Source: Streptomyces asoensis
GTDB lineage: Bacteria > Actinomycetota > Actinomycetes > Streptomycetales > Streptomycetaceae
NCBI RefSeq assembly: GCF_016860545.1
Contig: NZ_BNEB01000003.1
Location: 1,674,001 to 1,738,000, forward strand
Direction of reading: 5' to 3'
DNA: 64,000 bases
In this document: in pieces, positions 61,174 to 64,000 of the stretch
Layout of the letters: each line of letters opens with the position of its first letter
Numbering within the stretch: the first letter of the stretch is position 1
The notes under the pieces: model-generated
Told to the model about the DNA's origin: nothing
The model's input: only the letters and a program-made list of their open reading frames with translations
Database searches by the model: none
Made by a program: the position numbers and the translations under genes

Positions 61174-62520
61174 GTGACCCCTGCGGACGACACCCGCGGA
61201 CCCGCACCCCGCCTCACCGTCATCGGCACCGGCTACCTCGGCGCCACCCACGCCATCTGCATGGCCGTCCTGGGCTTCGACGTGCTCGGCGTCGACGTCG
61301 ACCCGGACAAGATCGAACGGCTCGGCTCGGGCGAGGTGCCCTTCTTCGAACCCGGCCTCCCGGAACTGCTCGCGAAGGCCCTCGACACCGGCCGGCTGCG
61401 CTTCACCACCAGCTTCGAGGACGCCGGCGAGTTCGGCGACATCCACTTCGTCTGCGTGGGCACACCCCAGCAGCAGGGCTCGTACGCGGCGGACCTGACC
61501 TACGTCGACGGCGCGGTGACGGAACTCGCCCGGCATCTGCGCCGGCGCGCCCTGGTGGTCGGCAAGTCCACCGTGCCGGTGGGCACCGCCGCCCGGCTGA
61601 CGGAGCTCGTCCAGCGGACGGCGCCCGCCGGCACGGACGTCGAACTCGCGTGGAACCCGGAGTTCCTGCGCGAGGGGTACGCCGTGGACGACACCCTGCG
61701 GCCCGACCGCCTGGTCTTCGGCACGCAGTCCCCGTGGGCCGAGGAGCAGCTGCGGGCCGCCTTCGCCCCGGTGATCGAGCAGGGCACCCCGGTGGTCGTC
61801 ACCGACCTGCCCACCGCCGAACTGGTCAAGGTCGCCGCCAACTCCTTCCTGGCCACCAAGATCTCCTACATCAACGCCATGGCGGAGGTCTGCGAGGCGA
61901 CCGGCGCCGACGTCACGGGTCTCGCGCAGGCGCTGTCCTACGACGACCGGATCGGCGGACGGTTCCTCAGGCCCGGCCTCGGCTTCGGCGGCGGCTGCCT
62001 GCCCAAGGACATCAGGGCGTTCAGCCACCGCGCCGAGGAACTGGGCGTCGGCCAGGCCGTGTCGTTCCTGCGCGAGGTCGACGCCATCAACCAGCGGCGC
62101 CGGGCCCGCACCGTCGACCTGGTGCGCGAGCTGGCCGGCGGCGACCTGGCCGGTGTCCGGGTGACCGCGCTGGGCGCGGCGTTCAAGCCGAACTCCGACG
62201 ACATCCGGGACGCCCCGGCGCTGGACGTGGCCCGGACCCTGCACCGGGCCGGCGCGGTGGTGACCGTCGTCGACCCGGCGGCCACCGGGAACGCCCGGCG
62301 CGCCTACCCGGAGCTGACCTACGGCACGGACGTGCTCGGCGCGGCCGCGGGGGCCGATGTCGTGGTGCTGCTCACCGAGTGGACCGAGTTCCGGGAGATC
62401 GACCCGCAGGCCATGGGCGCGGTCGTCGCCGGACGCCGGATCGTCGACGGACGGCACGCCCTCGACCCGGTCCGGTGGCGTGCCGCGGGCTGGGAGTACC
62501 GCGCGCTGGGCCGCCCCTGA
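61174..62520 (+). CDS. UDP-glucose 6-dehydrogenase (nucleotide-sugar dehydrogenase)
   Basis: A 448-residue enzyme of the UGDH/GMD family. The NAD-binding motif is VIGTGYLGATHA at the N-terminus, the central helix contains LVKVAANSFLATKISYIN (with the conserved Lys and Asn), and the catalytic Cys lies in GFGGGCLPKD. The C-terminal domain has LGAAFKPNSDDIRDAP. It oxidises UDP-glucose to UDP-glucuronate (or GDP-mannose to GDP-mannuronate), supplying acidic precursor to the synthase. GTG 61174 follows CCTGGAGACC. Confidence 0.94.
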   Translation: MTPADDTRGPAPRLTVIGTGYLGATHAICMAVLGFDVLGVDVDPDKIERLGSGEVPFFEPGLPELLAKALDTGRLRFTTSFEDAGEFGDIHFVCVGTPQQQGSYAADLTYVDGAVTELARHLRRRALVVGKSTVPVGTAARLTELVQRTAPAGTDVELAWNPEFLREGYAVDDTLRPDRLVFGTQSPWAEEQLRAAFAPVIEQGTPVVVTDLPTAELVKVAANSFLATKISYINAMAEVCEATGADVTGLAQALSYDDRIGGRFLRPGLGFGGGCLPKDIRAFSHRAEELGVGQAVSFLREVDAINQRRRARTVDLVRELAGGDLAGVRVTALGAAFKPNSDDIRDAPALDVARTLHRAGAVVTVVDPAATGNARRAYPELTYGTDVLGAAAGADVVVLLTEWTEFREIDPQAMGAVVAGRRIVDGRHALDPVRWRAAGWEYRALGRP

Positions 62521-62551
62521 GGGTCCGCCGGACGGACGAAGGGCGGCTGTG

Positions 62552-62591
62552 CGCCGGCGCCCCCTGCCCGGGTGGGCAGGGGGCGCCGGCG
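62552..62591. terminator. Strong terminator closing the exopolysaccharide operon
   Basis: An 18-bp perfect stem (CGCCGGCGCCCCCTGCCC and its complement) with a GGGT loop. It lies between convergent genes and can stop both. Confidence 0.85.
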
Positions 62592-62629
62592 TCGTGCGGT
62601 GCCGTGGCGGCCCGGGGCCGCGGCGCCGG

Positions 62630-64000
62630 TCAGCCCAGCTGCTTGATCGTGCCGTACCCGCTGGTGCGCAAGGTGGTCGCGGCGCCGAGGGAGGTGGCAC
62701 CGCCCTTGTAGAGCAGGAGCGCTCCGGCGCTGTTGGTGGCCACGAGGTCGGGGATGCCGTCGTTGTTCGTGTCCGGGGTGCCGTAGAGCAAGGGGAAGGC
62801 GGCGCGGGTCATGGTCTCGGAGACGTAGGCGTTGTCGCCGTCCAGGCTGGCGGCGGCGGTGCCCAGGCTGGTGAGGACCGTGCCCGTCCCGTCGCTGTCG
62901 AGGACGCCCTTGCGCAGCCAGACGTTGCCCGCCGCGGTGCGGTACGTCAGATCGGCGGCGCCGTCGCCGTTGTAGTCGGCGATGGCCACGAAGTCCCGTT
63001 CGGCGTCGGCCCAGGCGGAAGTCGTGAGCTTGGTGGCCGAGGAGAAGCTTCCGCCGCTGTAACCGGTGAAGACCCAGAGTTCGGCGCCGCCCGCTCCGCC
63101 CGCCACGAACAGTTCGGGCCTGCCGTCGCCGGTGATGTCACCGGCCGACTTGATCTCGGAGAACGTGGACGGGGCCGGGGCGTTCGACGGCAGCCGCAGT
63201 TCGACGCGCTTGCTCACGTCGACGGCGCCGTACCCGTCGCCGGGGTACAGGAACAGCCGGTCCTCGGCGGTGCGCACGATCCAGTCGGTGACGCCGTCGC
63301 CCGGGGCGAAGTCGCCGTTGTGGGTGATCAGGGCGTACGTGCTCGTGCCGTTCCACAGGTGCGGGGCGGTGTCGCCCTCCGACAGGAGCGTCCCCTTGTC
63401 GTGGATCCCGAGCGTGCTGGCGAAGTAGGTGCCGTTCTGCGACACGGCGTCGATCCACAGGTTGCCGGCGGCGGTGATGTGGCCGAAGTCGGCCGTGCCG
63501 TCGCCGTTCAGGTCGCCGGGGCCGTCCGCGACCGTGCGGGGCTTGACGTAGAAGAAGTACTTCCGGGGATTCGGGGAGGCGTTGCCCGCCGCGTCGAACT
63601 CCTTGACGTACAGCGTGTTGGGACCTGCGGCCGGTGGCTTGACGCCCGTGACGGTGACCGATTTCACGGGCGTGGTGCAGGAGGCCGTGAGACCGCCCGA
63701 GGTGCCCTGCTTGCCGCCCGCGCAGACGTAGCCGGCGTAGCTGGTGGAGTTGATGGAGTAGGCGAACTTCACGATGTCCGTCTCGGCGGTGTCGCCGACC
63801 GCGAACGTGAAGCTGCCGCCGTTGCCGCCGAAGGGCTCGACCGACCAGGTTTCGGGGTTGCCGTCCTCGTCCTGGTCGCCGGGGAAGTCCGTGGAGACGA
63901 CCGGTGCGGGGGAGTCGGGCAGCGCCGAGTCGTAGACGAAACGGCAGTAGAGCGTGCCGCTCGTCGGGGCCCAGGGGCTCGCGGCGTCGGCGTCCCAGGC
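62630..64000 (-). CDS. FG-GAP/VCBS repeat protein, 5'-truncated by the window end
   Basis: The frame is open from the right edge to the TGA at 62630 (456 residues seen), so the start lies outside. The visible part begins with an Ig-like or LamG-like region (PETWSVEPFGGNGGSFTFAVGDTAETD) and has a Cys pair (VCAGG, ASCTTP). Four FG-GAP calcium-binding repeats follow: DLNGDGTADFGHI, DITGDGRPELFVAG, DYNGDGAADLTYR and DTNNDGIPDLVATN. They form part of a beta-propeller typical of secreted actinobacterial surface proteins. Function unknown; GTG 63772 is internal, not a start. Confidence 0.9.
   Translation of the reverse strand, partial: AWDADAASPWAPTSGTLYCRFVYDSALPDSPAPVVSTDFPGDQDEDGNPETWSVEPFGGNGGSFTFAVGDTAETDIVKFAYSINSTSYAGYVCAGGKQGTSGGLTASCTTPVKSVTVTGVKPPAAGPNTLYVKEFDAAGNASPNPRKYFFYVKPRTVADGPGDLNGDGTADFGHITAAGNLWIDAVSQNGTYFASTLGIHDKGTLLSEGDTAPHLWNGTSTYALITHNGDFAPGDGVTDWIVRTAEDRLFLYPGDGYGAVDVSKRVELRLPSNAPAPSTFSEIKSAGDITGDGRPELFVAGGAGGAELWVFTGYSGGSFSSATKLTTSAWADAERDFVAIADYNGDGAADLTYRTAAGNVWLRKGVLDSDGTGTVLTSLGTAAASLDGDNAYVSETMTRAAFPLLYGTPDTNNDGIPDLVATNSAGALLLYKGGATSLGAATTLRTSGYGTIKQLG

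Overview
The window is high-GC actinobacterial DNA and almost certainly comes from a Streptomyces chromosome. Third codon positions are strongly G/C, GTG starts are common, ATGA and GTGA overlaps are frequent, and many genes are leaderless. It carries the Streptomyces developmental genes wblA and bldG. The order wblA, two ArsA-like ATPases, crp, acs, Tad genes, bldG, hppA, topA, tmk, holB is the one I know from S. coelicolor (about SCO3580 down to SCO3540). Much of it also parallels M. tuberculosis Rv3683 to Rv3644c. It is therefore mainly core chromosome. No insertion sequence, prophage or CRISPR array is visible. Database comparisons are from memory.

Layout. 0-5.3 kb: tRNA-Pro(CGG), a Pr6Pr-type membrane protein, a metallophosphoesterase, a GatB/YqeY protein and a class A penicillin-binding protein. 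5.6-9.2 kb: wblA, two overlapping ArsA/Get3-like ATPases, a DUF4177 protein and a RidA protein. 9.4-20.1 kb: NUDIX, MBL-fold and nucleotidyltransferase genes, crp, endonuclease III, CoA pyrophosphatase, a MarP-type membrane protease, an epoxide-hydrolase-like enzyme with a Holin-X protein, and NhaA. 20.3-28.1 kb: acetyl-CoA synthetase, a SulP transporter fused to carbonic anhydrase, a deacetylase-like lipoprotein and a CooC-like ATPase. 28.2-36.2 kb: a degenerate Fic protein, a candidate Ms1/6S-like RNA, a HAD-IB phosphatase and a seven-gene Tad/Flp locus. 36.1-43.2 kb: an MrfA-like helicase, bldG and its anti-sigma partner, a 1.15-kb repeat-rich gap, and the proton-pumping pyrophosphatase. 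43.4-55.8 kb: a lipoprotein, a methyltransferase, a small membrane protein, topA, an MFS-thymidylate kinase fusion, DNA polymerase III delta' and a lipoprotein protease. 55.9 kb: tRNA-Thr(CGU). 56.5-62.5 kb: a four-gene exopolysaccharide operon. 62.6 kb to the end: a 5'-truncated FG-GAP repeat protein.

The most notable unit is the operon at 56.5-62.5 kb. It encodes a processive family-2 glycosyltransferase, two membrane-anchored right-handed beta-helix proteins and a UDP-glucose/GDP-mannose dehydrogenase. This combination resembles alginate, hyaluronan or glucuronan production with tailoring at the cell surface. A perfect Crp operator (TGTGA-N6-TCACA) lies about 340 bp upstream, and crp itself is in the window. 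At least twelve genes have a TANNNT -10 hexamer 6-8 nt before the start codon, which indicates leaderless transcription.
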